Source: Anaspis maculata
Taxonomy: Eukaryota; Arthropoda; Insecta; Coleoptera; Scraptiidae
Reading direction: 5' to 3'
Assembly: GCA_949128115.1 (NCBI GenBank)
Contig: OX421964.1
Coordinates: forward strand, 52,802,601-52,866,600
Length of the DNA: 64,000 nucleotides
Made by a program: the position numbers and the translations under genes. This document shows, one piece after another, positions 32,501 through 44,279 of this stretch (the stretch's first letter is position 1; each line of letters opens with the position of its first letter). The notes below the pieces were generated by a model, which saw nothing but the letters and a program-made list of their open reading frames with translations, ran no database searches and was not told the origin of the DNA.

Positions 32501-35500
32501 ATGAAAATTGCCTTGTTTGTAGATTTTGATGTGCCCTTTCTAAATTTGCACTTTTCCGATTTATACCTTTGCTTTGAACCATCTCTCTGCGACTCGGGGC
32601 TCCTGAGCTTCCGGAAGTATCAATTTTCGGTGTTGAATAGTAACCACGCATACCGGATTTCACTACGTCTTAATCAAGTTACCCATGAATAACGCGTCGT
32701 CATTTATCTCAAATCATGAACATTGGTGGACCTGGCACAGCCCCAAGAGGTGATTTTCAATTCTTTTGGAATCGTAAATTGATACTCCCAGAAGGTTTAG
32801 CTCAAGAACCGTGGGTCGCACAGAGCTGGTTCAGATGTCAAACTGTGGAGGATTGAATGTGCTTTTATATGTACATAAACATTTTAATGTCACAAGGGCC
32901 AAAATTTAGATATTGTCAAAAACTTCTTTTCAGACATCATTTTTTCAATACAGCGACGCGTACTGCAAAGATATAAATCGAAAAAGTGCAAATTTAGAAA
33001 GGGCACATCAAAGTCTACAAATAAGGCAAATTGCATAAAAATGAAAAAATGTGAAATCTTGTTTTATCAAATTATTTTTTTTTTTCAAAATTCCTCAACG
33101 TCTTTTTTCAATGGAAGGTATGAGGTAACAAGAAGAATTCACTTTTTTACAAAATGAAATGTCTTAAGTTAAAATCCGTTTAAAAATAAAAATGTTACAG
33201 CAGTTTTCTTATGACAGTACTAAATTCCTTTTGGCGCCTCCACCAAATTTGCCTGCGGTAGATGGCAATGTTCCACCATTTTTTTAAATTAGTGTTTGAT
33301 GTCCCAGAAACCGACTGAGACATAGCCCCATATATTTCTACTAAGCTGGACATCACCAGGCTATTCGATACCTTCTGCCCCTAGATAATATCCACCATTT
33401 TGAAAAAGGGGTGCTATTCAAATCCTAAGGGACTGCGGGTCAAATCGTTTATTTAGGTCTCAGTTGTAACACTGCCAAGTGGTTTGCCTTTATCATCATT
33501 TGCAACTTATATTCCCTATTTCGGTTGTACCACGTCCACTAAAGTGGATTCAAAGTAGACAAAATGAACAAAACAATCACATCAGGCTGGCTAAACACGA
33601 AACAAAAATTGACAAAGGAAAACGAAACAACAACCCAAACAAAACTAGCTTGAAGAAAGAAAGGTTTCAACCAAAATACCAATCCTAGGCCTAGGTAACC
33701 TATCTACCTTATAAGACTCAACGGTATGAGCAAACTTATGAGATTTGGAGGAGACTCCGACGCAAGGATAAGACACACACTTGCATAATTGGCGGAGGAG
33801 CCGTACATCGCGAGATTGTTTTTGTTGTGCCGGACTGATATAGGCTGTCTGATTTCAACATGATTCTAGTGGGCTGTGTTTCTGATCGCCATCGGCCGAT
33901 CGCGACCTGGATCGCAGCCCACTAGAATCATGTAGAAATCAGACAGTCTATAGCAACATATTGTTTTGGAGTGTTATTATGTCTACGAATGTACAAAAAC
34001 CTTACTTGTTACCAATGCCGACGACATCAGGTAGTTATAGCTTGAAGGTCCCAATTTATTTATTTTACATGGTTGGAACGAGGGTTAGATAGAAAATCGA
34101 ATAAAAATAGAGAATTCAAGAAAATGGGCCCCTCGCCTGTCCGCCGCCCGCGCCCCTGGATTTGTCAAGGTTATTTAGTGGGAGGTACGAAGTTTCCGGG
34201 GAAAAAACAAAGCCAAGGCACCTGAGAAAGGTAAAGATAATGTGTGACCCACGAGTTAAAAGTCAATGATGAGTTGAAAAACATACGTTGGGATCGAAAT
34301 GTGGCTTTTTAAATTTAAATATCGATTCATCTGAAGTTTTTGGTTATTGAATAACTGAAATTTAAACAGGTTAGGTCAGGTCAGATCAAGAATGCCAAAA
34401 AAGTGCTGGAGAAAATTTAGGTTTTCAATTTTTGAAACTAGGGATGGAGGGTCAAAGAGCGGGACTGTGTCCCGTTCCCTGTACTTTCGTCATCTGTAAG
34501 GATTTGTGTTAACTCTAAAACAAACAAAACAACACCTTTTTTGAACTCTTGAATACTCTATGCTTGAATGTATTTTTAAATCTCATTTACTATACAGGGC
34601 GTCATGAATTTTTAAAATCCAGTTTTCTTCAAAAACACGCAGAAAGTTCTCTATTCTCTATGGAGACGAAACGTGTTATTTGTTACTCTACATCAGTTCA
34701 GGAACCTATAGAAGTTTTTGTAAAACTGGGGTATTTTTGGAAAATTCCATATAGTATAGTAAATTAAATTTTAAAACACTGCAGTAGCTCAAAAACGATG
34801 TTTTTTCCTTCGTTTCAAATATTTAATAATAATAATATCTAATAATATCTAATAATATTAATAATAAAACGCCTTTATTTACGATTGCATAGCAGCGGAG
34901 TTTAGCTAGCGCTATTCTTCCACTCAACTGCCAAATTCAGTACAGAGAAAGAAAATAAAGGGGGTTAAAATTACCCCCCATATTTGCAAAAATAAAACAC
35001 ATAATTTTCAACACTCTGTATGATTTGCGCCATACTTGATTGTTTTTTCAATAACAACAGCTTTGATACAAGACCCTTTATTGAAGACATAATGCGCTCT
35101 CACCTGACTATTGTTGTTCATAACGATGGACTTTTATTCTACAAAACGCATTTTTTGCATATTTCCGCTACAGATGGACAGAAAATTTTTGTGGGACGTG
35201 ATATCTGACTGTTTTTCCATTATTTAGGAAATGGCTCAATTTTCCGCTGTCTTTTAATTTTCGTCAATAAATTGAGAAATAAAAGTAGCATGTAACACTT
35301 GACAATTGAGAAAAATAAATCCCCCTACCACTGTCACTGGATTGGAATTTTGGAGGACTTGACGAAAGCTTGAAAAGTTTCAATACAAGTTCGTCTTTCT
35401 GGGCCATTCTTGCTTTGGGCACTTTTATCTCGACTTTTATAAATGTCTACCAACCTAGAAATACCGGGTGTTTATAAATGTCTGTGATCGCATCGCCTTT

Positions 35501-36396
35501 GGAATCCGCTTTGGATCATTACAATTGCGCCTGTTACTGCGTTTTTCGGCCTGACCCATGCCTGCCGCGATCACAGATTCTTATAAACACCCCGTATAAT
35601 AATTGCCAACGCCTAAACGGTGACATATTTATTTTGTGACCTCGTTTGTGACAAATAATGAAAATATCTAAAAACAAGCCTGCCACTTCGGTCAGAACCA
35701 TGGAAGGTAGAGATATACCCTCCATGGTCAAAATTCAGAAGCTTGAAGTCCGGGATGATAAGCACCCTAGAATTGGACATTCTCTTCATTGCTTTCCACT
35801 CAGCAGTCACAAAATTTAATTTAGTCTCATAAGTATACATAGCTCATCTCACACCTTACCTACTTGAAATGCGAAATTGAGTTTCAAATTAATTAAAGCA
35901 GTTGTTTTTAGATGACTCCAGAATGAAAAACTTCACTTCTTGTTTCAAAGAAATAAAGTTCTTGCGGTTCTTCTTCAACCAGTTGCGCATAAACACGACC
36001 AACAGATACAAAGAATTTCCGTACGTTTCTTTATGCGGCAAAGAACGGAACTACGTCAGATGTGACGACTGTCCCTTCGTTTTTACACACGTGATCACCA
36101 AAGATGACGCATTCCACTTAGCTCACAACCACGTTGGTGACTTACTGTCGTTGAAATTCGAACCAGAAAAAATTTTCATGCTACCAGAAACTGGACGGGT
36201 GTACCACCCGGCACCTGAAAGAGCCGGTCTCGTCGGCCTGGTACGATCAAAGCTTGCCATAGAACTCAGCAAACAATTTATTTTCGAAAATGGTGAAAGC
36301 AACCCTCCCACTCACTTTACTTTCAACAGCACAACGTATAAATTGGACACCAGTTGGTTCTATGAAACTAAAAAAAATCTTTTCAAGTCTGTGTGA
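29577..36396 (+). CDS. UPF0598 family protein (C8orf82-like), complete
   Basis: This is a conserved eukaryotic protein of unknown function, 212 residues here (human about 216). Exon 1 is 29577-29720 and exon 2 is 35902-36396, with a GT-AG intron of 6181 bp. The splice joins IDHQGM to LFLDDSRMKN, as in the family. Family blocks are YVQGQEPEPKIREYFYYIDH, then CGKERNYVRCDDCPFVFTH, LLSLKFEPEKIFMLPETGR and VYHPAPERAGLVGLVRS. The first in-frame ATG after a stop (29577) is chosen. The roughly 30 leading residues have basic but no acidic residues and look like a mitochondrial presequence; starts at 29625 or 29631 are possible. An AATAAA follows at 36419. The gene is tail to tail with crossbronx. Confidence 0.92.
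30248..30615 (+). mobile_element. tRNA-derived SINE
   Basis: The head is tRNA-like, with an A box in TTGTAGTAGTTAGCGCG and a B box CGGGTTCGATCTCCG. A body of about 270 bp follows, including GTGTTGGAACACACAGGGG. The end is TTAAATAAACGAATTAAAAA with an A-rich tail. This is the classical layout of a pol III SINE. It lies in the UPF0598 intron. Confidence 0.85.
31443..31685. repeat. Foldback element
   Basis: TCCAGTTCCACCAGCGAATT is inverted at the right as AATTCGCTGGTGGAACTGGA. Inner arms pair TGACCACGGAAAA with TTTTCCGTGGTCA. It lies in the UPF0598 intron. Confidence 0.85.
31978..33545. repeat. 1.6 kb foldback element
   Basis: Arms of roughly 700 bp run inward from GTGGACGTGGTA / TACCACGTCCAC. 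Long matches include GGCAGAAGGTATCGAATAGC with its inverse and GGTGATGTCCAGCTT with AAGCTGGACATCACC. The centre is near 32750. Frames inside mirror each other and are not genes. Confidence 0.82.
33838..33952. repeat. Foldback MITE
   Basis: TATAGGCTGTCTGATTTC pairs with GAAATCAGACAGTCTATA, and CATGATTCTAGTGGGCTG pairs with CAGCCCACTAGAATCATG. It lies in the UPF0598 intron. Confidence 0.88.
33953..35461. other. UPF0598 intron, no further gene seen
   Basis: This part of the intron is AT-rich. A sequence TACAGGGCGTCATGAATTTT at about 34596 resembles the ends of the TACAGGG foldbacks elsewhere in the window, but no matching right end was found. No exon is recognised. Confidence 0.4.
35462..35596. 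repeat. Foldback MITE (TACCGGGTGTTTATAA ends)
   Basis: TACCGGGTGTTTATAA at the left and TTATAAACACCCCGTA at the right are inverse apart from one base, and the arms continue through CTGTGATCG/CGATCACAG. It lies 300 bp upstream of the second UPF0598 exon. Confidence 0.85.
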
Positions 36397-36418
36397 TACA
36401 TAATATTATATTATTAAA

Positions 36419-36424
36419 AATAAA
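36419..36424 (+). terminator. Poly(A) signal of the UPF0598 gene
   Basis: AATAAA lies 23 bases after the stop codon. The convergent crossbronx stop lies 180 bases further on. Confidence 0.6.
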
Positions 36425-36604
36425 TTGTTTTACAATTATATTCTGTAAGCACACAATGATGTAAATACTTATTACTAATAAAAAATTTTTCATGATAGCA
36501 TTAAATTATTGCACCTATAAGGAGGACGTGTCTCAGTTGCTTATTGTATCAAGTTTTGTACTGTAAGCCACTGTACTGTGAATATGAAGCAAGAAAAACT
36601 TTGG

Positions 36605-38781
36605 TCATAACTCAGTTTCAGAATCGGGCGACGCCGATCGCCCTAAAGGCTTGAAACTACCAGCAAAGACCCAGGAGGATCCAGATTTTGAGACTTCTTC
36701 CTCTTGTTGTGTGAGCATAGACTGTTTGACTGAGTCGTGAAGCTCAGGATTGTATTGTTCAAAAACAAAATAATGTTTGTCAGTTGTAGTGGGTTCGTCA
36801 TATATTCGCTCTTGGCTGACTTTTGATAGCTCTTTTACTTTTTCATTGAAGGCATCACGGTTGGTTTTGAACCTGCAACAAAGTCCTGTAGAAATAGTCC
36901 GAGACATTCAACAGAATATTCACTAAATAAAGAAAAAAAATATTCATATTTTCATTTCCCAATTTCTCTTGTGCAAATTCGTACATTACCTGTGGAATAA
37001 GGAAAACATCAGTGTGAGAGCAACAGAAACAGCACTGAACTAGGCTTTAGCGATGGCAAAGAGAGATTATACTATGTTCAATCCTAGTGTGATTCAAGCA
37101 AGTTCCGAGTTTCTCCTTCCCAAAGGCCCAGCGTGGCAAGATTCCCAGCCAACTAGAATCACACCAGGGTTGAAAACTCTGTATATACAGGTGATTTTTT
37201 GAAAAGGACCCAACCCAGATCTCTTGCTGCCAAATTTTTTTACAGGAAAACGCCAAAACATGTAGATTTTTATTTCAAGGGGGACATCTAGGGCACACGT
37301 CAAATTTTCGTCTTCAATCCCTTCGCCCCCACCTTACCCTAATTTAGAATTTCAAACAGCAACACCTTATGATACATCAGACTGAAGGTAATATGGTGAT
37401 TATATTATTATTTTTAGGAGAAATTCTTGCAACATTGCAATTTTGATAAATAATTGAACCCACAAATCCCCTAGACTAGAAAAAGACCTGACTTACAAAT
37501 TGGCAGCTTCTGTATCAACAGCATGAGCAATGCTCGAATTGATGTTGTAAAAAATCCAATGTAGATACTTCAAAACTTGCCAGATATGTTGGTCACTCTT
37601 GTTCCAAGTAGGAAAAGCAGCAGTCAATGACACTTCACCAGTGCCTGAATCTATCACAGGATGGTAGATTTCCGAAGTGAACAGGATTTTCTGAAACAAG
37701 ATCAGAACAGTTTAAATTATACCTGCCATAAAGAGACACAGTCATACTGGGTGTTCGCTGTCCGGAAAATTCTCATCTAAATATATGTTGAAACGGAAAA
37801 TTCCATCTTCATAAGGCCCACTTCTGACAAAAATCACACCGAACCATACTATGAAAACAAACAAAAATAAGCACATGGTATTAGCCGATAATGGGGGTAC
37901 TTGCCCAATTTTTTTTTACTGGCTTAATCGATAGTGTGGTTAAAAATAATGTACCCCTATTTTTCTTTTTTCCTAAATTCCCAAAATTGCGGCCGTGATG
38001 CGTGTTTTAAAAATATATTTGTGACGTCACAAATATACTAAAAACTAAACAAACAGCACTGTTGGATTGGAAGCTCAAACAACTGTTAGAGTGACATTAC
38101 AATATTTGAAAAATACAGACATGAAAATCCCACTGACGTTTCCCTATTGTTACCAACCCTTTGAAAAATAAAAAAAATCTCTTTCCAATGGATATATTTT
38201 CCGGAAATTTTCAGGAAATACTCTTTATTACTCTTGTTGATGATTAAAAATATTTTCAGCCAAATCTGTTTCATTGGCAAGTACCCCATTATGAAGAACT
38301 CACCAAATGGGTCTTCCCTGGACGGAATCACGTACACACCTTGGATGTTTTCGCTCTGAACCATTTTACTACAACGGTGAATGTTTCAGACGATATATAA
38401 AAAGTTTTATGGTGGATTCATGCATGGAAATTTAAAATTTAAGATTTAACATTTAAGTGTTCACCCATTGGTTTCTTATGGAGATAAAATTAAATGTTAA
38501 ATTTTGAATCTTAAATTTCTATGCATGAATCCACCATTACTTTATTGCTTACTATTCGGCAAGAATGGCATATTCCTGGTGGAAGTTCTTGTATATTTTG
38601 TTCAGATCCTCATTTTGACGTCCAAACAAGTTCTCCTTGTGCTCCGCAGGTAAAACTTTGCGGATTGAGCCCTGTCTTGTAAATTCTGAAGGCTCTCCCT
38701 GTGAAGAAGTGAAAAGTAAAACCTTTCACCTACTTTTACCTTTTTTGAAATTACCTTTGAGGCCCGCACAGCACTGTACAT
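36605..38781 (-). CDS. cbx: Crossbronx / AKTIP (FTS) E2-variant protein, complete
   Basis: This inactive ubiquitin-conjugating-enzyme-like protein, 266 residues here, is known in vertebrates as part of the FTS-Hook-FHIP complex; the insect orthologue is crossbronx. Six coding exons run 38781-38755, 38698-38553, 38368-38304, 37848-37748, 37690-37497 and 36872-36605; they add up to 801 nt with consistent phases. The UBC fold spans about residues 45-190: [85 protein letters not shown]. The position that carries the active cysteine in true E2s is replaced, as expected of the family. A C-terminal tail has KQSMLTQQ and [15 protein letters not shown]. The nine-residue first exon (MYSAVRASK) is the least certain part. 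Two foldback MITEs lie in its introns. Confidence 0.93.
37071..37181. repeat. MITE, ACTATGTTCAA family copy 1
   Basis: ACTATGTTCAATCCTAGTGT is followed about 60 bp on by the inverse end AATCACACCAGGGTTGAAAA. It lies in the last crossbronx intron. A sister copy is at 63433-63553. Confidence 0.75.
38409..38539. repeat. Foldback MITE in crossbronx intron
   Basis: ATGGTGGATTCATGCATGGA is inverted at the right as ATGCATGAATCCACCATTA. Inner arms pair TTTAAGATTTAACATTTA with TAAATGTTAAATTTTGAA. It fills most of the intron at 38369-38552. Confidence 0.85.
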
Positions 38782-39344
38782 TTTCGTTATGTCGTTAAAA
38801 TCGATAGCTGTGTAAACATTATTGCAAATTAATAATTGATAACAATTACAGCTTGTTATCACGAAATTCCATTGATTGCTTGTGGGTTCTGGGTTGTGTG
38901 TGGGTGGATGTCAAAGCTTACATAACCTTATTTCTTGACATTGGGAGAAAGTTAGTGTCGCGTTAGGTTGAGGTTGGCAAAATTGGGAAATACGTAAAAA
39001 CCGCGCCATGTTTGAAATTAGGAATGGGTTTCAGAAACAAGGAAATAGCAGGGTCCTTGCACGATTTTTTTTCCATTGTCCCAAATGATGCTATGGTAGC
39101 CACATAACACCATAAACTGAGTGGTTCCCCGTAAATCTGCATGGCTCTTTAGATTTTGTGGACACTGTCGGGTTTGGGCCACAGAGTTTGGGCATATTTT
39201 TGTCCCCGTGGGACCAGTTTTTCGCTGAATTTTGTCACTGCTTTGCCGTATTGGTGGAAATCGATAGTGTGTTTGTGTAATTTCTTATTTAGGCATTTAT
39301 GCATTTTGTTATTTTACTAATGAGTAACTGACATAGGTAATAGC
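38782..39344. other. crossbronx upstream region, no gene seen
   Basis: It should hold the crossbronx promoter and 5' untranslated region. No coding exon or clear core promoter element is recognised. Confidence 0.35.
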
Positions 39345-40035
39345 GGTGGCCGTGTCATAAAGGGGACCCAAAGCCACACATTTTACAGTAAAGGTGCGTT
39401 CAGTCAGCTCTTATTTAGCCGCAAGTTTTAATTTTAGCCGTAAGCGCTGCATCGCTTATTGGCTGTTCTGAGGAGGCTGGTTCATAAAAGCCAATGGGCG
39501 TCGCTGCGCTTGCGACTAAAATTAAAACTTGCGGCTAAATAAGCTGACTGAACGCACCTTAACGATTCTACCACCATTCTCTTGCTTATGCAATTTTGAG
39601 TCGATGTAGATACGGAAGAAGGCGATTTACTTACGTTCAATATTCCATTTTCACACTTGACTTGAACATCGCCCACTGAAGTTTTATTCACTACTGTCAA
39701 CGTTTGACAGCTAACTGACCGCTACGTGCGACATTCCGACATTGTTCATGTTCATTGCAGGAAAGAAGGAATAAAACACAGAAAAAGGGAAGAGAGTCGC
39801 GAAAAGTAGGTAGTTGATAGGCATAGGCAACCAACAATACAGCTCAAGAACAGCGAGAATGGAGTGGCGACGAGTAAGGAAACTGGGCGATGTTCAAGTG
39901 CGAAAATGGAATAGTTAACGTAAGTAAATCGCATTCTTCCGTATCTACATCGACTCAGAATTGCATAAGGGAATGGTGGTAGAATCGTTACTGTAAAATG
40001 TGCGGCTTCAGGTCCCTTTATGACACTGTCGCCGG
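39345..40035. repeat. Foldback element with a MITE inserted in its left arm
   Basis: Left-arm sequence GTGTCATAAAGGGGACC, CCACACATTTTACAGTAA, CGATTCTACCACCATTC and GTCGATGTAGATACGGAAGA is mirrored in the right arm. The 168-bp MITE at 39392-39559 is absent from the right arm, where ACAGTAACGATTC is continuous. Confidence 0.85.
39392..39559. mobile_element. AGGTGCGTTCAGTCAG MITE, copy 1 (TSD TAA)
   Basis: The ends AGGTGCGTTCAGTCAGC and GCTGACTGAACGCACCT are perfect inverses, and the arms continue through TTATTTAGCCGCAAG. It is flanked by TAA on both sides, and the uninterrupted site survives in the opposite arm of the host foldback. A three-base TWA duplication fits PIF/Harbinger. Confidence 0.9.
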
Positions 40036-40542
40036 TAATATCGAATAATATAAAGCACCTATAAAAGTAAGGTCGGTGTGACTAAATATATTGGTATTCA
40101 TAGCACGATGTCCAGTTGGTTCAGCCACAACGAGATCCGAGAGTGAGACTCAGACATTTTATGAAAACTTATGGAAAGCGCTCTCGAAAGATGGACCGAC
40201 GGCGACGTTGCGAGGCCGAAAACGGCAGTTATTTGAAGGACGTTTTTTTTTTTCATTGTTGATATAATTAAAACTTCAACTCGAAAATAAAATGAAATAA
40301 TCTCGGAAATAATTTATTTACAAAAAAAATTCGACAAAAAAGTTACTGCGATTTCAAATCTATTAGGAATTCATGGGCCATCCTGTATAATATTTCTTTG
40401 TTAATTCTTCGAAACTTCAAGTTCCAACATCTAAATTAGCAGAATGAATGAATTAATTGAAGATAAGAGATGTAACAAAGAATAGCAATAAACGATATTT
40501 CAGCGAATAAAGTATGTATAAATAAAGTGTATAATATTGATA
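40036..40542. other. Intergenic, no gene seen
   Basis: AT-rich sequence with no recognised exon or repeat family. Confidence 0.35.
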
Positions 40543-41294
40543 TACAGGGTGTCCCGAAAATATACCGACAACGTTCTATGGCAGCTTCCTCTCATCAAAA
40601 CAAGAAAAAAAGTTCCTATGAACATGGGTCCGGAAATGCTTCCTAAGGAAGCTACAGGCCCCTAAAGGTGGGACCCTGAAGATGGTTTTTATTCAATATC
40701 TCCGAAACCGTTTGAGGGAAATCAATCAAACTTGACACATCCACTAACCTTCTCATGCCCAGCAAGATGAAGCAAGATCAATTCCACAATAATTCACCAG
40801 GGGTACGGGTCAAGCTGAGGTGTGGGGGTAAAAATAACTCTAACTTTTTTGAATGTGAATTGTTTCTGAATTTAACAAGAAATTATGGAATATTGGAGTT
40901 TTTTACTCAAAAAAGGTTTCTCTGTTTAACCTCGATAGACGCACCGTTTCCGAGATATTTGAGTTTGAATGAATGAAAACGTGGTCAGAAATGCTAATTT
41001 GTAATTACGATATTCAAGACGGAAGAAAAAATATTCCAAAGCAACTTCATTTTTGTTAGGCATTCAAATTTTGTTAGGCATAAGAAGGTTATTGAATGTG
41101 TCAAGTTTGATTGATTTTCCTTGAACGGTTTCGGAAATATTGAATGAACAACCCTCTTCAGGGTCCCACCTTTAGGGGCCTGTAGCTCCCTTATGAAGCG
41201 TTTCCGGGCCCATGTTCATTAGAACTTTTTTCCTTATTTTGATGAGAGGAAGCCGTCCTAGAACGTTGTCGGTGTATTTTCGGGACACCCTGTA
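40543..41294. repeat. Foldback element (TACAGGGTGTCCCGAAAA ends)
   Basis: TACAGGGTGTCCCGAAAATA at the left and its inverse ending CGGGACACCCTGTA at the right bound about 750 bp. Further inverted matches include ACATGGGTCCGGAAATGCTT and GGTGGGACCCTGAAGA. The terminal TACAGGGTGTCCC sequence is common in insect genomes. Confidence 0.85.
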
Positions 41295-41833
41295 TAATAA
41301 TATAAAGTAAATAAAGTGAGTATAAATAACATCTGATACAATAATCAAAAACAGAAACAACACTTTCTATCCCTATTGTGCTTTTGAAAACCGCGTACCT
41401 AACCGAGCTCAATGCTGTTGCAGGAAAGTTTCGCCTTAGTAACAGGCCTAATAATTATTTATTTTAATTTTTGAACTACGATTTTATATTCAAACAGGCT
41501 TCTGAAGGGAATCGCTCCAAATTTCCCTCTCAATGAAATTTTACTTCGGTATTTATTAAATTGCACATTCAGTGCAAAATCACTAATTCACAGATAAATG
41601 GATGATAAATGGAATACCTACTTACATATAATTGTTTTTGAAAAGTGTATCTTTACTAAGCTCAAAACTATGTGCCTCCTCTACACAGATATTATCTTAT
41701 CATCAGTTTTGTAAAAGAACGGATTAATTTTAAAGCACTCAACCGATACACTCACAAAGCTGTTCACAATTTAATTTTTTCCATACCTACCTACGAACAG
41801 AACCTCTACCATGACCACATTGTCTCGGAATTA

Positions 41834-42329
41834 AGGTGCGTTCAGTCAGCTTATTTAGTCGCTGTTTTAGTTTTAGTCGTTGTCGTAACAGAGAAGAGCG
41901 TTCATACAGCAACATTTAGTCGTAAGAATTGACCAATAGGAGCTCGAATGATACTGCGCGAACCTTCATCTTCATACGGTCCGTGTTCATAATGGGTAGT
42001 ATTAATATAAAAACTCGTAAAAAAATAAGCATAAATAAGTATTTGCTTACATTTATGAGGAGTACAACTCCTCTGAAATCGAAGCAAATGCTTATGCTAT
42101 TTTTTTATTGATACATACAACCCATTACCATCACCATCCATGCTCATACCTTATACCGGTAATTACGCAACCTGCAAGTCGGCATCATACGACAAAGTTC
42201 GGAATTCTTACGACTAAAATTAAAACTAAAACTCTGTATGAACGCCGCGCATATGACGCGTGCTTTCTACTTTCAAATTTACGACAACGACTACGACTAA
42301 AACTAAAACCAAGCTGACTGAACCCACCT
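41834..42329. mobile_element. AGGTGCGTTCAGTCAG MITE, copy 2 (TSD TTA)
   Basis: A 496-bp member of the family at 39392. Ends are AGGTGCGTTCAGTCAGC and GCTGACTGAACCCACCT, flanked by TTA on both sides. The arms carry repeated GTTTTAGTTTTAGTCG blocks. The larger size suggests a longer internal region than in copy 1. Confidence 0.87.
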
Positions 42330-42503
42330 TTAGCTTTCACTATCACTTTGTCATACATAAAGGTGTCCCAGAACTAACAGTTCAGACTCAAAGGTTCAGG
42401 AAATGCTTCAAATGTGTCCAGGCATTATTGTGCTCAAAAATAGAAGAATTTAAATTTTTATAAAATTCTTGCACATCTTTTACCGTTGGACTCTAGGGCG
42501 AGT

Positions 42504-42917
42504 CAGTGTCGTCTTTAGGCATGGGCCCGAAGGGCCTGTGCCCAGGGCCCCGGATTTTTTGGGGGCCCCCAAGGCCTGCCTCAATTTCTAAAAGTGAAGA
42601 CTATTTTTGTAAAAAATGTTGTTCTCATATCCCGTTTACGACGTTTATTTAATTATGTCACTTTCTGAGCTGATCGTGCGCCTCCCCTTACCGCTTCAAG
42701 AGTCCACGACGCTCCATCCCACTAAACTAATCAAGAAAAGACCGGTTTTCTGTCGAAAATTTTGAAAAAGCGCGAAATATTTATGAAAAAAAGTTTGTTA
42801 AATAATAACCTGCGGCGGTGGTGCTCGCCTCACTTGGTGCTTTTTTTCACAAACCTTTATAAGGGGCCCCCTCGCTCCCTTGTGCCCGGGGCCCCATTTG
42901 TTCAAAAGACGGCACTG
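42504..42917. mobile_element. hAT element with perfect 8-bp TSD
   Basis: The ends CAGTGTCGTCTTTA and CAAAAGACGGCACTG are imperfect inverses. The flanking duplications GGGCGAGT at 42496-42503 and 42918-42925 are identical. Subterminal stretches are rich in GGGCCCC. No transposase frame is present. Confidence 0.9.
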
Positions 42918-42925
42918 GGGCGAGT

Positions 42926-44202
42926 TCGTTTACGCAGTGACTGCTGCAGCCACATTTGTCATTGCGCTGTTGCAATGCAATATGCAACACTTGAAAACCA
43001 TAGTAAAAACTGGTAATAACACTCATAACTGAATTTAATAATTTAGTAGTTATGGCTATGGTATGCAGGACAAAATATTTGAAACTTACCAGATGAAACT
43101 GAAAATTAACCTTAAAATGGCTTCCCACAGCCACAACCGCAACCAAACTTCCATAAACAACTAAACAATCAACACAAAATGAACTAAACGTGTGCAGTTT
43201 AGTCTATCAGTCCATGTCCATAGCCCCAAGCAAAATTTCCCAATGTCACCGGCGCACGCAGCGAGTTCACAAGTTGATACCAAATAGGTCGCGGGAACAA
43301 AAATGGCTGCCTAAAGTGGGTATATGGTATGATGTTATCTTCACTAGTACTTGGTAATATAATTTTCTTCGGTTGTAATAAATACAAGGATAAATTATCG
43401 AAGAATTGTCGCTGTATTAAAAAAATTAATGCGCTGAACTCAAGATTTGTCTGAGTAATGAGTAAAAACGAGTGAATCTCTACTGCGCTACCCTGGCACC
43501 CGCCAATGCGCAAACGCGGACAAGAAGCTGGCAAGAGACACTTTGTTATCGGCTTCGTTGTGCCGGCGTGCCTGCAACGTTGCCATAGCGGGTGCCAGGG
43601 TGACGGTTGTTCCCGCGACGTATTGAGTGGGGAGAATGATTACAGAGCTGTGCGAGTCTGGCAAGCACGCGAAGGTCGAATTTTTGCCGACCGGCAAGGA
43701 ACCGGTGAGCATGCGCTCTAGATCTGATGAAAACTACTATTTACGGACACTTATTGTTTATTGTTGTTGTTGAAATAATGATGATTCAAGAACTTTAGGA
43801 CTTATATTTATTTTGCAGAACAAAAAGTATTCTCATATCTTACGCCATTGTAGCTGCCTTCAAAAACCATTCGGCCAATATTTAGAGGTTGAACTTTGGC
43901 TGATTTCTTTAGTAGATAGCTAGTTGTTTAGGACTCTTCTAGTTCTAGTCTTGAAAAATTCTTCTTTCGAAACGTACTAGTGCACCAAAAAAAGTCTGGA
44001 CCATAAGCTTTCTTCGATAAATACTCCAAGTCCTTAAGAAAACCTTCGCGCTGAAACAAGTAATCATACTTTATTAATTATTGAAAATAAAATAAATGCT
44101 TCTCTCCTTCTAAACCTTATTGTGGTTATAGAAGTTTCTTTGCCATTTATTCATTATATCAAAATACAGAAGAATCCAGTTTGCACAAACACAACACCCA
44201 GA
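42926..44202. other. Intergenic, no gene recognised
   Basis: A short palindrome pairs CCCTGGCACCCGC (about 43490) with GCGGGTGCCAGGG (about 43600). Frames of about 100 codons on the minus strand show no domain. No splice-supported exon was found. Confidence 0.35.
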
Positions 44203-44279
44203 ACTATGCTGTGGGGAATCGAACCCCAAAGTCTTGTGTCAAAGTGCGGACACTACCGCCTTTGCCACGGACCGGTCTT
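44203..44279 (-). repeat. tRNA-like sequence, probably a SINE head
   Basis: The minus strand has an A-box-like GTGGCAAAGGCGG and a strong T arm TGGGG-TTCGATT-CCCCA. The anticodon stem GTGTC..GACAC encloses eight bases. Acceptor pairing is poor, so it is more likely a tRNA-derived repeat than a working tRNA gene. Confidence 0.55.

Noticed and set aside
43199..43721. Frames of 70-111 codons around a GC-rich palindrome
   Set aside because: The palindrome CCCTGGCACCCGC/GCGGGTGCCAGGG explains the mirrored frames. No family is recognised.
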